A stretch of DNA of 64,000 nucleotides from Dokdonia sinensis (GCF_003688895.1 NZ_REFV01000005.1:163118-227117); one strand, 5' to 3'; shown: positions 25,845 through 35,134, counted from the first letter of the stretch. Made by a program: numbers and translations. Notes: generated by a model not told the origin, from the letters alone.

Positions 25845-26795
25845 TTACTTCTTTATCAACCCAATCTCCACTAATCTCTGGTGCAAGAATTCTCCGGCTG
25901 TGATATCTTCAAACGCTTTAGGATGCTCTGCATCTATGCATTCCTCCAGACAGTTTAACTTCATATCACTACGCGGGTGCATAAAGAATGGTATCGAGTA
26001 TCGTGGCGTGTCCCATTGATCCTTAGGTGGATTTACAACCCGATGTATGGTAGAGCGCAATTTATTATTAGTATGGCGTTCCAGCATATCACCTACATTA
26101 ATCACAAGTTCGTCCTCGTTAGGGATAGCGTCTATCCACTCACCATCTTTACGTAATACTTGTAATCCTCCAGCAGAGGCTCCCATTAATAATGTTATTA
26201 AATTAATATCTCCGTGAGCACCTGCGCGCACGGCACCTTTGGGCTCTTCGGTAATAGGTGGGTAGTGTATGGGGCGCAGGATACTATTTCCATTATTTGC
26301 CCAATGATCAAAGTAAAATTCATCAAGGCCTATGTACAGGGCTAGTGCCCTTAAAACGTAAATCCCCGTTTTCTCGAGCATACGATAGGCCTCCATTCCG
26401 GTCTCATTAAAATGCTTAAGTTCTTTAACTTGAACGTTTTCTGGATATGCTTCGGGAAGGTTTGCATCCTCGTCTGGCTCTTGGCCAAAATGCCAGAACT
26501 CCTTTAAATCTCCTTCCTTTTTTCCCTTTGCGTGTTCTTTACCAAAAGAAATATAACCACGCTGGCCACCACCACCTTCTATTTCATATTTAGACTTCGT
26601 TTCCAGCGGAAGTGCAAAAAAGGATTTTACTTCGTCGTATAGGCTATCCACAAGATTATCACCCAGAAAATGATTCTTGAGCGATACAAATCCTATGTCT
26701 TCGTATGCAGATCCTATTTCCTGAACAAATTTTGCTTTACGAGCAGGATCATCACTCAGAAAGTCTGCGAGGTCAACACTTGGGATATTATTCAT
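25845..26795 (-). CDS. 2-oxoglutarate/Fe(II) oxygenase, isopenicillin N synthase family
   Basis: 316 residues from ATG 26795 (an adjacent ATG at 26798 is equally possible). The N-terminal DIOX_N half has IPSVDLADFLSDDP. The iron and 2OG residues are visible: HGDINLITLLM (His, Asp), RSTIHRVVNPP (His), and TPRYSIPFFMHP (Arg-x-Ser). Substrate unknown; the family is common as a stand-alone gene in Flavobacteriia. The longest frame begins at a TTG inside the -7 box (26820-26827), which excludes it. Confidence 0.88.
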   Translation of the reverse strand: MNNIPSVDLADFLSDDPARKAKFVQEIGSAYEDIGFVSLKNHFLGDNLVDSLYDEVKSFFALPLETKSKYEIEGGGGQRGYISFGKEHAKGKKEGDLKEFWHFGQEPDEDANLPEAYPENVQVKELKHFNETGMEAYRMLEKTGIYVLRALALYIGLDEFYFDHWANNGNSILRPIHYPPITEEPKGAVRAGAHGDINLITLLMGASAGGLQVLRKDGEWIDAIPNEDELVINVGDMLERHTNNKLRSTIHRVVNPPKDQWDTPRYSIPFFMHPRSDMKLNCLEECIDAEHPKAFEDITAGEFLHQRLVEIGLIKK

Positions 26796-26819
26796 CATTA
26801 TTATCTTAAAGTTCTTATA

Positions 26820-26827
26820 CAAAGATA
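26820..26827 (-). promoter_or_regulatory. -7 box of the 2OG oxygenase gene
   Basis: The minus strand reads TATCTTTG (TAnnTTTG). It is about 25 nt ahead of the chosen ATG. Confidence 0.55.
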
Positions 26828-26852
26828 AGGAAACGTGAGAAGTGTTGTGATT

Positions 26853-26866
26853 CCGCTTTCGCGAAA
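26853..26866. repeat. Degraded palindrome copy upstream of the 2OG oxygenase gene
   Basis: CCGCTTTCGCGAAA followed by AGTT; the right arm is lost. It sits about 25 bp upstream of the -7 box, close to the expected -33 region. Confidence 0.75.
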
Positions 26867-26991
26867 AGTTGTCTGGATATATAATATGTCTATTTGATTT
26901 ATTGGCATTATTGTTTTACTGAAATTTAAACGAACCAAAAATCCAAAAAGGAAGCATTAAAGAAGTCTCTTAATTCATAAAATACTATAAT

Positions 26992-27100
26992 CGTGCGAGA
27001 GCGATAGGAGTGGATACCCTGCAGGTTGCCTAAACGTAGTGAAGGCCACCGAAGCGTATGAACGTATAGCGCGGTCACTTAGTGACTTGCCATACTGCCC
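26992..27100. repeat. Structured intergenic element
   Basis: A GC-richer block in an AT-rich spacer. It starts GCGAGAGCGATAGGAGTGGA and includes potential stems GGTTGCC/GGCCACC (one mismatch) and GTATG/CATAC, the latter enclosing GTCAC/GTGAC. It resembles the AGCGATAGcAGtGGA-type elements scattered between genes in many Flavobacteriia (recalled, not searched). No open frame fits. The rest of the 26823-27193 spacer shows nothing else clear. Confidence 0.5.
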
Positions 27101-27193
27101 AATAATAAATTATAAAGGATCATTGAGTATATAGTGGTTTGTTAAAAAATAGATTGATTATATTTAGTTATTAATCAACACCATTTGCTTGCC

Positions 27194-28537
27194 ATGATAA
27201 AACGTTACTCATTACTCTGCGTCCTATTTATTTTTCTTACGGGAACTATTTTTGCTCAAAATGATACCATTACTGCTCTTGTAGGTGGTACCCTAATAGA
27301 CGGTTATGGAGGAGCACCTATTAAAAACAGCGTAGTCATAATTAAAGGAGAAAAAATTATCGCAACAGGAACGATGGGAGAAGTCGACATTCCTAAGGAT
27401 GCAAAAATAATCTCTACAGAGGGTATGAGCGTGCTTCCTGGACTTTGGGATATGCATGTGCACACGATGATAAATGGTCATGCAGATTACGCATATTGGG
27501 ATAGAGAGTACCCGCCATTACTGGAAGATGTAATTATGCCATCATCTGCAGAGCAACTATTAATGGCAGGAGTTACTAGCGCAAGAGATTTGGGAGCACC
27601 ACTAGAAGAGAGCATTGCTGTGCGAGATGCTATAAATAATGGCGAAAAACCAGGAGCTACTTTATATGTTTCAGGACCATTTATACAACATAAACCTTAC
27701 CCTGGCACCGAAGCTTTTAGATGGGGAGTTGCTGGCCCAGAGGATGGACGTAAAAAGATAAGGAAACTCGCCAAAGCTGGCGTAGACTGTATTAAACTCA
27801 TAGATCAAGACCAGATGACCATGGAGGAACTCAAGGCAATTGTAGATGAGGCGCATAAACATAATCTTAAAGTAGTGGCTCACGGTCATCGCCCAGAAGA
27901 AATCAGACGCGGACTTCTGGCAGATGTAGACTGTTTTGAGCACACGGGATTATCGTCTGCTCCAGAGTATCCCGAGGATATAATGGAAATGATTAGGGAG
28001 CGCACGGCTCAAATGAATAAAGGACCTTTATATTGGTGTCCTACAGTAGAGGGGCTATATAATTACGAATATACACGTGATAACAAGGAAAAACTGGATG
28101 GGGACTCTTGGCATAGAGGATTACCGGATTCTGTTATTGTAGATATTAAAAAAAGTATTGAACATCCAGATAGATTACCGTACTTCCAACTGACACCTGT
28201 GAGAAAGCCTACTCTCGAACGTAAAATAAAGCAATTAAGAGATGCAGGAGTTGTATTACTTGTAGGCACAGATAGCGGTATTCCTATGAAATTTCACAGC
28301 CAGTCTACTTGGAACGAGCTGGATGTGTGGGTAAATGAGTTTGGTATGGACCCGATGTATGCGATTAGAGGGGCGACCTACTGGCCGTCACTCTGGATGG
28401 GTAAAGCAGATGAAGTTGGAACAATCACTCCTGGAAAATATGCAGATATCATTGCCGTTAAAGGTGATGTACTGCGCTATATAAGCCTATTGCAAGATGT
28501 GGATATGGTGATCAAACACGGGAAACGATACAAATAG
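27194..28537 (+). CDS. Exported amidohydrolase family protein
   Basis: 447 residues from the first ATG, with a signal peptide (MIKRYSLLCVLFIFLTGTIFAQ). Metal-dependent hydrolase: GLWDMHVHT (first HxH), then VVAHGHRPEEIRRGL and CFEHTGLSS, LLVGTDSGIP (catalytic Asp), and the C-terminal AIRGATYWPSLWMGKADEVGTITPGKYADIIAVKG. It resembles the periplasmic imidazolonepropionase/prolidase-like group. Probable periplasmic peptide or amide hydrolase; substrate unknown. Single gene. Confidence 0.88.
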   Translation: MIKRYSLLCVLFIFLTGTIFAQNDTITALVGGTLIDGYGGAPIKNSVVIIKGEKIIATGTMGEVDIPKDAKIISTEGMSVLPGLWDMHVHTMINGHADYAYWDREYPPLLEDVIMPSSAEQLLMAGVTSARDLGAPLEESIAVRDAINNGEKPGATLYVSGPFIQHKPYPGTEAFRWGVAGPEDGRKKIRKLAKAGVDCIKLIDQDQMTMEELKAIVDEAHKHNLKVVAHGHRPEEIRRGLLADVDCFEHTGLSSAPEYPEDIMEMIRERTAQMNKGPLYWCPTVEGLYNYEYTRDNKEKLDGDSWHRGLPDSVIVDIKKSIEHPDRLPYFQLTPVRKPTLERKIKQLRDAGVVLLVGTDSGIPMKFHSQSTWNELDVWVNEFGMDPMYAIRGATYWPSLWMGKADEVGTITPGKYADIIAVKGDVLRYISLLQDVDMVIKHGKRYK

Positions 28538-28558
28538 TAAATTTTAACAAGGAGGCTT

Positions 28559-28975
28559 TTAGTGATATTTCTCCCTCATATAAGCTACTGATTTTAATAT
28601 TATTTGACTTAACACTTCGTTGTTTACATCTGCGAGTTTATTAATATAGAGGCAGGCTTTACTGGTTTTGTGCTTCCCAAGTTTTGGTAGTAAATCTTGA
28701 AACCGTGAGAATCCGGGCATAATGTATAGGCTTATATTTTGTTTACGCGGAGAGAAACCAACGATGGGCCAGTCACCCTCGCGACCACTCGCGTATTTGT
28801 AATGATATTCGTCAAAACCAACAATACTTCCTCCCCACATTTTAGGAGCTACTCCGGTAATTTCTTCCATCAATCTTAATATTTCAAAACTATCCTCTCT
28901 TTTTCCGGAATGGTCTATGGCATTGAGGAAATCTTCAACGGAAGCGTCGTTTTTCTTTGTTTTAGGTTCTGCCAT
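28559..28975 (-). CDS. DUF1801 domain protein
   Basis: 138 residues. The pattern VEDFLNAIDHSGKREDSFEILRLMEEITGVAPKMWGGSIVGFDEYHY ... VGFSPRKQNISLYIM is typical of DUF1801 (YdhG-like fold). Cytoplasmic, function unknown. It lies 10 nt downstream of the YdeI-like gene, so the two are probably cotranscribed. Confidence 0.85.
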   Translation of the reverse strand: MAEPKTKKNDASVEDFLNAIDHSGKREDSFEILRLMEEITGVAPKMWGGSIVGFDEYHYKYASGREGDWPIVGFSPRKQNISLYIMPGFSRFQDLLPKLGKHKTSKACLYINKLADVNNEVLSQIILKSVAYMREKYH

Positions 28976-28985
28976 ATCTTTAGTT

Positions 28986-29585
28986 TTAGCAATTCTTGTA
29001 TTTATCGTTCAATCCTTTTCCGCTCATTATCATTGGGATGCATTTCTCTAGTCGTCTTAATCTGGTGGCTTCCTGTTTTGCGCCTCCTATATGCGTTGCA
29101 TATTCCCGTTGCTTTCCGGGAGTAAGCTCTTTAAAGGCATTGCCTAGCACTTTGTCATTTTTAAATGCGTGCTTTAATTCTTCTGGTATTGCTGTTACTT
29201 TTTTGGCTCTTGTAGGTTTTATTTCTTTACCTGCGTGACTGTTTGCAATGGCTTCCAAAACGTAAGCTCTGATTATGGAAGGATCTATGTCGGATGGGGA
29301 TTCGTAGTGCAAGGAGCGCAAGGCTTTTGTCTTTCCTTCTTGTGCATTGCGCAGTATTCCTTCTTTGTCTTTTAGAAAGGACCCTTGAAAAAACCAAATC
29401 CCAAAGTGATTTTTAAAACTTCCTACCCCGATGACATTTTTCTCATTTACAGTATAGCAAGGGAAACTCCATTTCCAGTCTTCCTTAAGTTCAGTCTCGT
29501 TCAGAATCTGGCGTATACGTTTGAGGCCCTCTTTAAATGGACTTTCTTTTTTGTAGTAGGCTTCTAGTTTTTCGGCTTTATCCAT
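28986..29585 (-). CDS. YdeI/OmpD-associated family protein (DUF1801 plus OmdA-type tail)
   Basis: 199 residues. The N-terminal half is DUF1801-like (LKEDWKWSFPCYTVNEKNVIGVGSFKNHFGIWFF). The C-terminal helical tail (IPEELKHAFKNDKVLGNAFKELTPGKQREYATHIGGAKQEATRLRRLEKCIPMI) matches the YdeI group. It is paired with the stand-alone DUF1801 gene. Role unknown. Confidence 0.85.
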   Translation of the reverse strand: MDKAEKLEAYYKKESPFKEGLKRIRQILNETELKEDWKWSFPCYTVNEKNVIGVGSFKNHFGIWFFQGSFLKDKEGILRNAQEGKTKALRSLHYESPSDIDPSIIRAYVLEAIANSHAGKEIKPTRAKKVTAIPEELKHAFKNDKVLGNAFKELTPGKQREYATHIGGAKQEATRLRRLEKCIPMIMSGKGLNDKYKNC

Positions 29586-29652
29586 ATTCTAAATGTACAA
29601 ATTATGATGAAATTACAGTTGGGCGTAAAGATTCAACAATTGGGTTTTGTTT

Positions 29653-29666
29653 GCTTTCGCGAAAGC
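29653..29666. repeat. Palindrome copy 5 (14 bp core, leader of the TonB receptor gene)
   Basis: GCTTTCGCGAAAGC, 46 bp upstream of the TonB receptor start, in the divergent spacer. Confidence 0.95.
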
Positions 29667-29711
29667 GTAAAACGCCTCATTTTTACCTCACAATCAATCA
29701 AAATCATATTT

Positions 29712-31871
29712 ATGAGAGCATATTTATACATTTTCTTTCTGTTTTGTTTAACCACACAAGCCCAAACAGAGATTTCTGGAACCGTTACCGATAACAAAGG
29801 AAATCCAATTTTAGGTGCTAACATTTTTCTGGACGGCACATACGATGGCGTTTCTTCTGAAGTGAATGGGACTTTTAGCTTTAAAACGTCTGAAAGCGGA
29901 AGCCAAACGCTCACAGTATCTTTTATATCATTTGAAACATACGTGTATACGGCAGATGTGACAACGATGAAGAATATGACTATAGCCTTGCGAGAAGATG
30001 TAAATAGTCTGGATGCAGTAGTACTTTCGGCAGGGACTTTTGAAGCTAGTGATAACAGTAAAATTTCGGTCCTGAAACCGCTAGATGTTGTTACAACAGC
30101 TAGTGCGCTGGGAGATTTTGTCGGGGCGCTACAAACATTACCTGGAACTACTACGGTGGCAGAGGATGGTCGTCTATTTGTGCGTGGTGGAGATGCAAAT
30201 GAGACGCAGATTTTTATAGACGGCATCCGTGTCTTTACACCGTACACACCTACAACGAATAATATTCCCACGCGTGGGCGGTATTCTCCTTTTCTTTTTG
30301 ACGGGATTACTTTTTCTACGGGTGGTTATAGTGCGGAGTATGGACAGGCACTCTCCAGCGTATTGTTACTCAATACCATAGATGAGCCAGACCAAAACAA
30401 GACAGATATTTCTATTATGAGCGTGGGTGGCGGAGTAGGGCATACCAAGAAATGGGAAAAAAGCTCACTCAGTTTAAGCACTTCCTATATTAATCTGGCT
30501 CCATATATAGCCCTATATCCAGGACGTAATGATTGGGAAAAACCTTTTGAGGCAATTGCCGGAGAGGCTGTGTATCGCTATCGCACAGCAAACGGATTAT
30601 TTAAATTTTATACTGCTGTAGATGCAACAAATTTTGAACTTACACAGGAAGATATTAACATCCCCGAAGGCGTAGATTTTAAACTTAACAATAAGAATCT
30701 GTACCTCAATACGAGTTACACAGGAATGTTGGGAGACACTTGGAGCATTAATACTGGCGCGAGCTATACCCTGGCCAATAATAAAATAGATGTACTGTCT
30801 AACGAAATAGACGACACAGAAAATTCATTTCATTTTAAGGCAAAATTCAAGAAACGTTTCAGCAGTAGACTCAAATTAGCCTTTGGCGCAGAGCATTTTT
30901 ACACTGACTTTAATGAGGATTTTCAAGGAGCGTTTGGCGACGTATCTATTGATGATAGTTACGGTTATGAAAGTAACATTTCTGGACTATTTGCAGAGAG
31001 CGACATCATTTTTTCAAAAAAACTCGCTCTTAAAATTGGGGTACGTGGAGAATATACGGACGTGATGGATGACTTTACGGTTTCGTCTCGAGCTTCGGTA
31101 GCTTACAAAACGGGCAAGAAGAGTCAGCTGTCGCTCGCTTATGGCGATTTTTATCAAAACCCAGTTTCTGAGTATTTAAAATTCTCGACCAATTTTGAAC
31201 CACAGCAAACCAAACATTATATACTCAACTATCAATACAATGATAATGGTCGTATTTTTAGAGCAGAGGGATATCGCAAGGACTATAATTCTCTCGTCAC
31301 TTTTGACACAGAAATGCCAGGCTTTGAAAGCAATTATGGTAATGATGGAGATGGTTATGCACAAGGAGTTGACATCTTTTGGCGCGATAATACGAGTATA
31401 AAGAATATGGATTATTGGGTAAGTTACTCCTATCTGGATAGCGAGCGTCAATACCTGAATTACCCGACAAGAGCGAGAGCTCCCTTTGCAAATGAGCACA
31501 ATGTTTCGATAGTGGGAAAATATTTTATTGAGGACTGGAAATCTCAAGTTGGGCTGAGCTATCAGTACGGGTCAGGACGCAGTTATACCAATCCTAATAC
31601 TCCAGGATTTTTACAAGAACAAACGAAATCATTTAATAGCCTAAGCCTTAACTGGGCTTATTTATTATCTCAACAAAAAATTATTTATGCTTCTATAAAC
31701 AATGTTTTGGCGTTTCAAAATGTTAATGGCTATCAATATAGTAATACGCCTAATGCAAATGGGAATTTTGACAGACGTGCTCTACTGCCCGGAGCAGACC
31801 AGTTTTTCTTTGTCGGATTTTTCTGGACCATAAGTGATGATAAGAGCAGTAACCAGCTGGATAATCTGTAG
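29712..31871 (+). CDS. TonB-dependent receptor with carboxypeptidase-like N-terminus
   Basis: 719 residues from ATG 29712, which gives a proper signal peptide (MRAYLYIFFLFCLTTQAQ); the frame is open further upstream but through the palindrome. A CarboxypepD_reg-like domain (EISGTVTDNKGNPILGANIFLDG) occupies about 19-100. The plug follows (LQTLPGTTTVAEDGRLFVRGGDANETQIFIDGIRV), then a barrel with many alternating strands. Outer-membrane importer; ligand unknown. A palindrome and a small lipoprotein gene follow downstream; there is no SusD partner. Confidence 0.9.
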   Translation: MRAYLYIFFLFCLTTQAQTEISGTVTDNKGNPILGANIFLDGTYDGVSSEVNGTFSFKTSESGSQTLTVSFISFETYVYTADVTTMKNMTIALREDVNSLDAVVLSAGTFEASDNSKISVLKPLDVVTTASALGDFVGALQTLPGTTTVAEDGRLFVRGGDANETQIFIDGIRVFTPYTPTTNNIPTRGRYSPFLFDGITFSTGGYSAEYGQALSSVLLLNTIDEPDQNKTDISIMSVGGGVGHTKKWEKSSLSLSTSYINLAPYIALYPGRNDWEKPFEAIAGEAVYRYRTANGLFKFYTAVDATNFELTQEDINIPEGVDFKLNNKNLYLNTSYTGMLGDTWSINTGASYTLANNKIDVLSNEIDDTENSFHFKAKFKKRFSSRLKLAFGAEHFYTDFNEDFQGAFGDVSIDDSYGYESNISGLFAESDIIFSKKLALKIGVRGEYTDVMDDFTVSSRASVAYKTGKKSQLSLAYGDFYQNPVSEYLKFSTNFEPQQTKHYILNYQYNDNGRIFRAEGYRKDYNSLVTFDTEMPGFESNYGNDGDGYAQGVDIFWRDNTSIKNMDYWVSYSYLDSERQYLNYPTRARAPFANEHNVSIVGKYFIEDWKSQVGLSYQYGSGRSYTNPNTPGFLQEQTKSFNSLSLNWAYLLSQQKIIYASINNVLAFQNVNGYQYSNTPNANGNFDRRALLPGADQFFFVGFFWTISDDKSSNQLDNL

Positions 31872-31877
31872 AGTTTT

Positions 31878-31897
31878 TACGCTTTCGCGAAAGCGTA
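31878..31897. repeat. Palindrome copy 6 (20 bp, intergenic)
   Basis: Perfect TACGCTTTCGCGAAAGCGTA, 6 bp after the TonB receptor stop. It lacks a T-run, so it is not a normal terminator. Confidence 0.95.
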
Positions 31898-31950
31898 CAA
31901 TTCCACATCACCATTTATCGTTATATTCGTAACTAAAATTTAGAAAAACT

Positions 31951-32325
31951 ATGAAATATCTCTTATTACCCATAATGCTATTATTTTTCATTTCTTGTGG
32001 AGACGATGATGATGGAGGAGCTGAAGAAGTAGCGACTTGTACCACAGAGGTGCGTGATGGAGTCGTTGTGACCGTTCTAGACGCAATGACCAGCCAGCCA
32101 TTAGACGGAGTAACAATTAATGCAACTGAGGGAAGTTTTATGGAGCAACTCCAAGAGTCATCTACCGGAGTATTTAGAGGTCTTGCAGAGAGAGCTGGTA
32201 CGTATTCCCTTGTTATTGAACGAGATGGTTATCAGACCGTTATCGAATCTGTTATCGTTACCGAAACTGAGGATTTGTGCCACGTGATTACTGAAAATGT
32301 AACTGTTACATTAGAGGAATTATAG
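31951..32325 (+). CDS. Small surface lipoprotein with carboxypeptidase-regulatory-like domain
   Basis: 124 residues. The lipobox ends at FISC with Cys16, followed by GDDDD, an acidic tag like the Bacteroidota lipoprotein export signal for surface display. The mature part is a single beta-sandwich: VVVTVLDAMTSQPLDGVTINATEG ... AGTYSLVIERDGYQTVIESVIV. It lies 79 nt after the TonB receptor gene and may form its accessory protein (inferred). A strong terminator follows. Confidence 0.8.
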   Translation: MKYLLLPIMLLFFISCGDDDDGGAEEVATCTTEVRDGVVVTVLDAMTSQPLDGVTINATEGSFMEQLQESSTGVFRGLAERAGTYSLVIERDGYQTVIESVIVTETEDLCHVITENVTVTLEEL

Positions 32326-32350
32326 AGTTCTATTCATCATAATTCTTAAT

Positions 32351-32380
32351 GCCTCAATCAACGATTGAGGCTTTTTTATT
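32351..32380. terminator. Terminator between the lipoprotein and amidase genes
   Basis: Perfect 9-bp stem GCCTCAATC/GATTGAGGC with a 3-nt loop, then TTTTTT. It serves the rightward lipoprotein gene; the amidase gene converges on it. Confidence 0.92.
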
Positions 32381-33064
32381 TTAGGAGCACAAGTCTGTAA
32401 AATGCAAATCCTCAAACGTAAGTTCTGAAATTTCCTTGCTCTTTGCTTCTACATCATCTTGAAAAACGAGCATATCTTCAAAATTTGAGTCAAGAACTTG
32501 CGCCTTAAACTCTTCCCACGGAAATAATATACCTGGGTCAGTCCTTCTTGAAGGATCTAGCATTGCATGTGAGAGCACGTGTTCAAGATTAGGATACTTT
32601 GCCCAACAATATTTTACGATATCTGCGGTAATTTTTACTTGCCAGTCTGAAAATGGATCCTGTACTTGACTGTTTACTATCTCAATCCCTAAGGACCAAT
32701 GGTTAGTTTTGTTCTTACCCTGATTTACATCCGGATGAGATATACTATTGCGTACGTGCCAGGCGGTTAATGTTTCTGGAGCACAAGCCCATACGAGGTT
32801 TTCGTGTGCTTCTTCATTTTCATCGGGTACTAGCCAATGCCAGCTTGCACGGCCGTTGCGCATTACAGACATTGCGCCGTCAGAAGAGTGACCAGCTGTG
32901 GCGTGTATCACTACGGCTTTAATTCCAAAAATTGGGTTGTATATTCTTTTAGAGGTAGATTTTTCCCACATCTGTTGAACTCCAGGATACCAGACTTCTG
33001 GGATTGTAATGTTTTTTGGTGTCTTCGTTCGTGGTAATTTAAAATGATATTCTTTGGGATTCAT
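32381..33064 (-). CDS. N-acetylmuramoyl-L-alanine amidase (amidase_2 type)
   Basis: 227 residues. The amidase_2/PGRP fold has zinc ligands in IKAVVIHATAGHSSDGA (His) and LEHVLSHAMLDPSRRTDPG (His, with Asp in RRTDPG). NHWSLGIEIVN is the conserved core strand. There is no signal peptide, so it may recycle peptidoglycan fragments in the cytoplasm like AmpD or leave the cell by another route. Confidence 0.88.
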   Translation of the reverse strand: MNPKEYHFKLPRTKTPKNITIPEVWYPGVQQMWEKSTSKRIYNPIFGIKAVVIHATAGHSSDGAMSVMRNGRASWHWLVPDENEEAHENLVWACAPETLTAWHVRNSISHPDVNQGKNKTNHWSLGIEIVNSQVQDPFSDWQVKITADIVKYCWAKYPNLEHVLSHAMLDPSRRTDPGILFPWEEFKAQVLDSNFEDMLVFQDDVEAKSKEISELTFEDLHFTDLCS

Positions 33065-33159
33065 AGTGTTGTAAATAAGCGCATTAAAGATAATTTATTT
33101 AAAACTAAAATGAATGAGTTTGAAAACGCATTCCTGCTGGGGCTATGGACTATTTATAA

Positions 33160-33167
33160 TACATTTG
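33160..33167 (+). promoter_or_regulatory. -7 box of the 76-aa/PAP2 unit
   Basis: TACATTTG matches TAnnTTTG, about 50 nt ahead of the start at 33218. The leader holds a short near-palindrome (ATGGAAAGCTTTTCCAT, about 33176-33192). Confidence 0.5.
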
Positions 33168-33217
33168 CATTATTGATGGAAAGCTTTTCCATATCCTTAC
33201 TGTAAAAAGTTTAAGTT

Positions 33218-33448
33218 ATGACGATACCCAAATTTCTTTTAGGCGATAATTCAGAATTTCAAGACGCTATTTTTGTAATTCATACTGCATTCCCGCGATT
33301 CATTATTGATCTGACTAAGGATGAGATTGAGTGGTTAGAAGAATTCGATAGTCAGGACAAAGACGAACTCGCTACAGAAACAGAAAACGCCATAAAAGAA
33401 GCTACAGCCTGGTATGATGCCGAGATTGCAAAATACGATGAAGACTAA
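33218..33448 (+). CDS. Conserved 76-aa acidic protein
   Basis: TIPKFLLGDNSEFQDAIFVIHTAFPRFIIDLTKDEIEWLEEF, then an acidic helical tail. It looks like a small folded cytoplasmic protein seen beside PAP2 genes in related genomes (recalled). It is 6 nt ahead of the PAP2 gene, so translation is probably coupled. Function unknown. Confidence 0.75.
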   Translation: MTIPKFLLGDNSEFQDAIFVIHTAFPRFIIDLTKDEIEWLEEFDSQDKDELATETENAIKEATAWYDAEIAKYDED

Positions 33449-33454
33449 GCTCAT

Positions 33455-34030
33455 ATGGAGACATTAATAGGCTACGATCAGGAACTTTTTCTTTTCCTTA
33501 ACGGCTTAGGTAATACTACTTGGGATCCTATCTGGTTATTCATTACAAATAAACTAAGTTCGATTCCGCTATATGCTGTATTATTATTTTTAATGTTTAA
33601 AAAGTATGGGGCAAAAGGAACATTACTTACCGTATTAGTTGTAGCGGTACTTATTACTGCGACAGACCAGATTTCTTATCTCTTCAAGCATAGTGTTATG
33701 CGACCTCGACCCTGTCAAGAAGAAGCTTTTAAGGCCTCAATGCGTTTTATAGCAGAGCGATGTGGTCGTTATGGTTATTTCTCTGGTCACGCAACGAGTA
33801 GTATGGCGATAGCAGTTTTTGCTGGGCTCACGCTACAATCACGCTATCGTTTTCTTGTATTCGGGCTTCTTTTTTGGGCGGCAGTTATAGGTTATAGCAG
33901 GATTTACCTTGGAGTCCATTACCCTGGTGATGTGCTTTCTGGAATGATAGTAGGAAGTATTTTAGGTTTTAGTGCATATAAATTACAGCAATATGTACTC
34001 AAGAAATATAAGCTTTCGGTTACTCATTGA
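33455..34030 (+). CDS. PAP2 family membrane phosphatase
   Basis: 191 residues. The three phosphatase motifs are complete: KHSVMRPRPC, GYFSGHATSSMA, and SRIYLGVHYPGDVLSG, with five to six membrane spans around them. It removes phosphate from lipid phosphates such as undecaprenyl diphosphate or phosphatidate at the inner membrane. Its last codons overlap the meaB stop on the other strand by 7 nt. Confidence 0.9.
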   Translation: METLIGYDQELFLFLNGLGNTTWDPIWLFITNKLSSIPLYAVLLFLMFKKYGAKGTLLTVLVVAVLITATDQISYLFKHSVMRPRPCQEEAFKASMRFIAERCGRYGYFSGHATSSMAIAVFAGLTLQSRYRFLVFGLLFWAAVIGYSRIYLGVHYPGDVLSGMIVGSILGFSAYKLQQYVLKKYKLSVTH

Positions 34031-35070
34031 ATCTTTAATAAATCGCTGGCAGCTTGAAAAGGAGAAAGTTTTCCTTGCGCTACTTTTTCTAAAATTTCAG
34101 GAAGTTCTCTTTTTACAGAATCATTATTATAGAAATCATCCTTAAGTTGATTTTCAATAGTCTGCAATAGCCAAAATTTATTTTGCCCTGCTCGTTTTTC
34201 GGTGAAGTGACCAGACTTTTTAGTTTGTCGAAAGTAGGATTCAATTAATTGCCACGTTTCTTTTACGCCAGTTTCTTTCAGGGCGCTACAAGTAATGACC
34301 TTAGGTTGCCAGTTGCTTGACTTAGGAGGATATAAGTGTAACGCTTTCGCGAAAGCGGTCTTAGCAACCCCAGCAGCTTTCACATTCTCGCCATCAGCCT
34401 TATTGATTACTATTGCATCTGCCATCTCGATAATTCCTCTTTTTATGCCTTGAAGTTCGTCGCCAGCCCCTGCCAATTTAAGTAGTAAAAAGAAATCTAC
34501 CATAGAGTGAACAATGGTCTCGCTCTGGCCTACACCCACGGTTTCTATGAGAATTGTGTCAAAACCAGCGGCCTCACAGAGAATAATAGCTTCCCGGGTT
34601 TTACGAGCGACACCACCCAATGAATCTCCACTCGCCGAGGGTCTTATGAAAGCATTTGTATCTTGAGAAAGTCGAGACATCCTCGTTTTATCACCTAGAA
34701 TGCTCCCACGAGAAACTGAACTTGACGGGTCTACGGCGAGAACAGCCACTTTGTGGTTTTTATTTGTGAGATATGACCCTAAAGCTTCTATAAAGGTGCT
34801 TTTACCAACCCCAGGGACTCCAGTAATCCCTATACGCATAGAATTGCCTGCGTGTGGAAGGCATAATTTTATGAGTTCTTGTGCGTTTTGTTGGTCTACA
34901 AAAGTGGTGCTTTCTACGAGCGTGATGGCTCTAGAAAGACTAGTGTGACTACCTTGACGTAGTTTGTGAAAAAGTGAAATCGCATCAACTTGACCTTTTC
35001 TCGTTTTACGAGATTGAAAAGAAGGATTGATGCCCTTAGAAGTGGTATTTTCGTTTTGCTTATCGCTCAA
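34024..35070 (-). CDS. meaB: MeaB/ArgK-type GTPase, methylmalonyl-CoA mutase chaperone
   Basis: 348 residues. G1 is GITGVPGVGKSTFIEAL, then AVDPSSSVSRGSILGDKTRM, LIETVGVGQSE, and VINKADGENV (NKxD). It loads and protects the B12 cofactor of methylmalonyl-CoA mutase; the mutase genes are not in this window. Palindrome copy 7 is read as AKTAFAKALHLY at the start of a helix. Confidence 0.93.
   Translation of the reverse strand: MSDKQNENTTSKGINPSFQSRKTRKGQVDAISLFHKLRQGSHTSLSRAITLVESTTFVDQQNAQELIKLCLPHAGNSMRIGITGVPGVGKSTFIEALGSYLTNKNHKVAVLAVDPSSSVSRGSILGDKTRMSRLSQDTNAFIRPSASGDSLGGVARKTREAIILCEAAGFDTILIETVGVGQSETIVHSMVDFFLLLKLAGAGDELQGIKRGIIEMADAIVINKADGENVKAAGVAKTAFAKALHLYPPKSSNWQPKVITCSALKETGVKETWQLIESYFRQTKKSGHFTEKRAGQNKFWLLQTIENQLKDDFYNNDSVKRELPEILEKVAQGKLSPFQAASDLLKIQ
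34342..34357. repeat. Palindrome copy 7 (inside meaB)
   Basis: Perfect 16-bp CGCTTTCGCGAAAGCG, read as TAFAKA on the minus strand. Confidence 0.95.
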
Positions 35071-35134
35071 GTTATAATTGCTAGAGCACTAAAATAACCT
35101 TTATCGCTCAAATATAGAGAATAGGAATAACCTA

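Noticed and set aside
29604..29711. N-terminal extension of the TonB receptor from ATG 29604
   Set aside because: It would put 36 residues, including the palindrome, before a standard signal peptide that begins at ATG 29712.
31878..31897. Palindrome copies after stop codons as terminators
   Set aside because: No T-run follows, and a separate true terminator is present further on where one is needed (for example 42607-42638).
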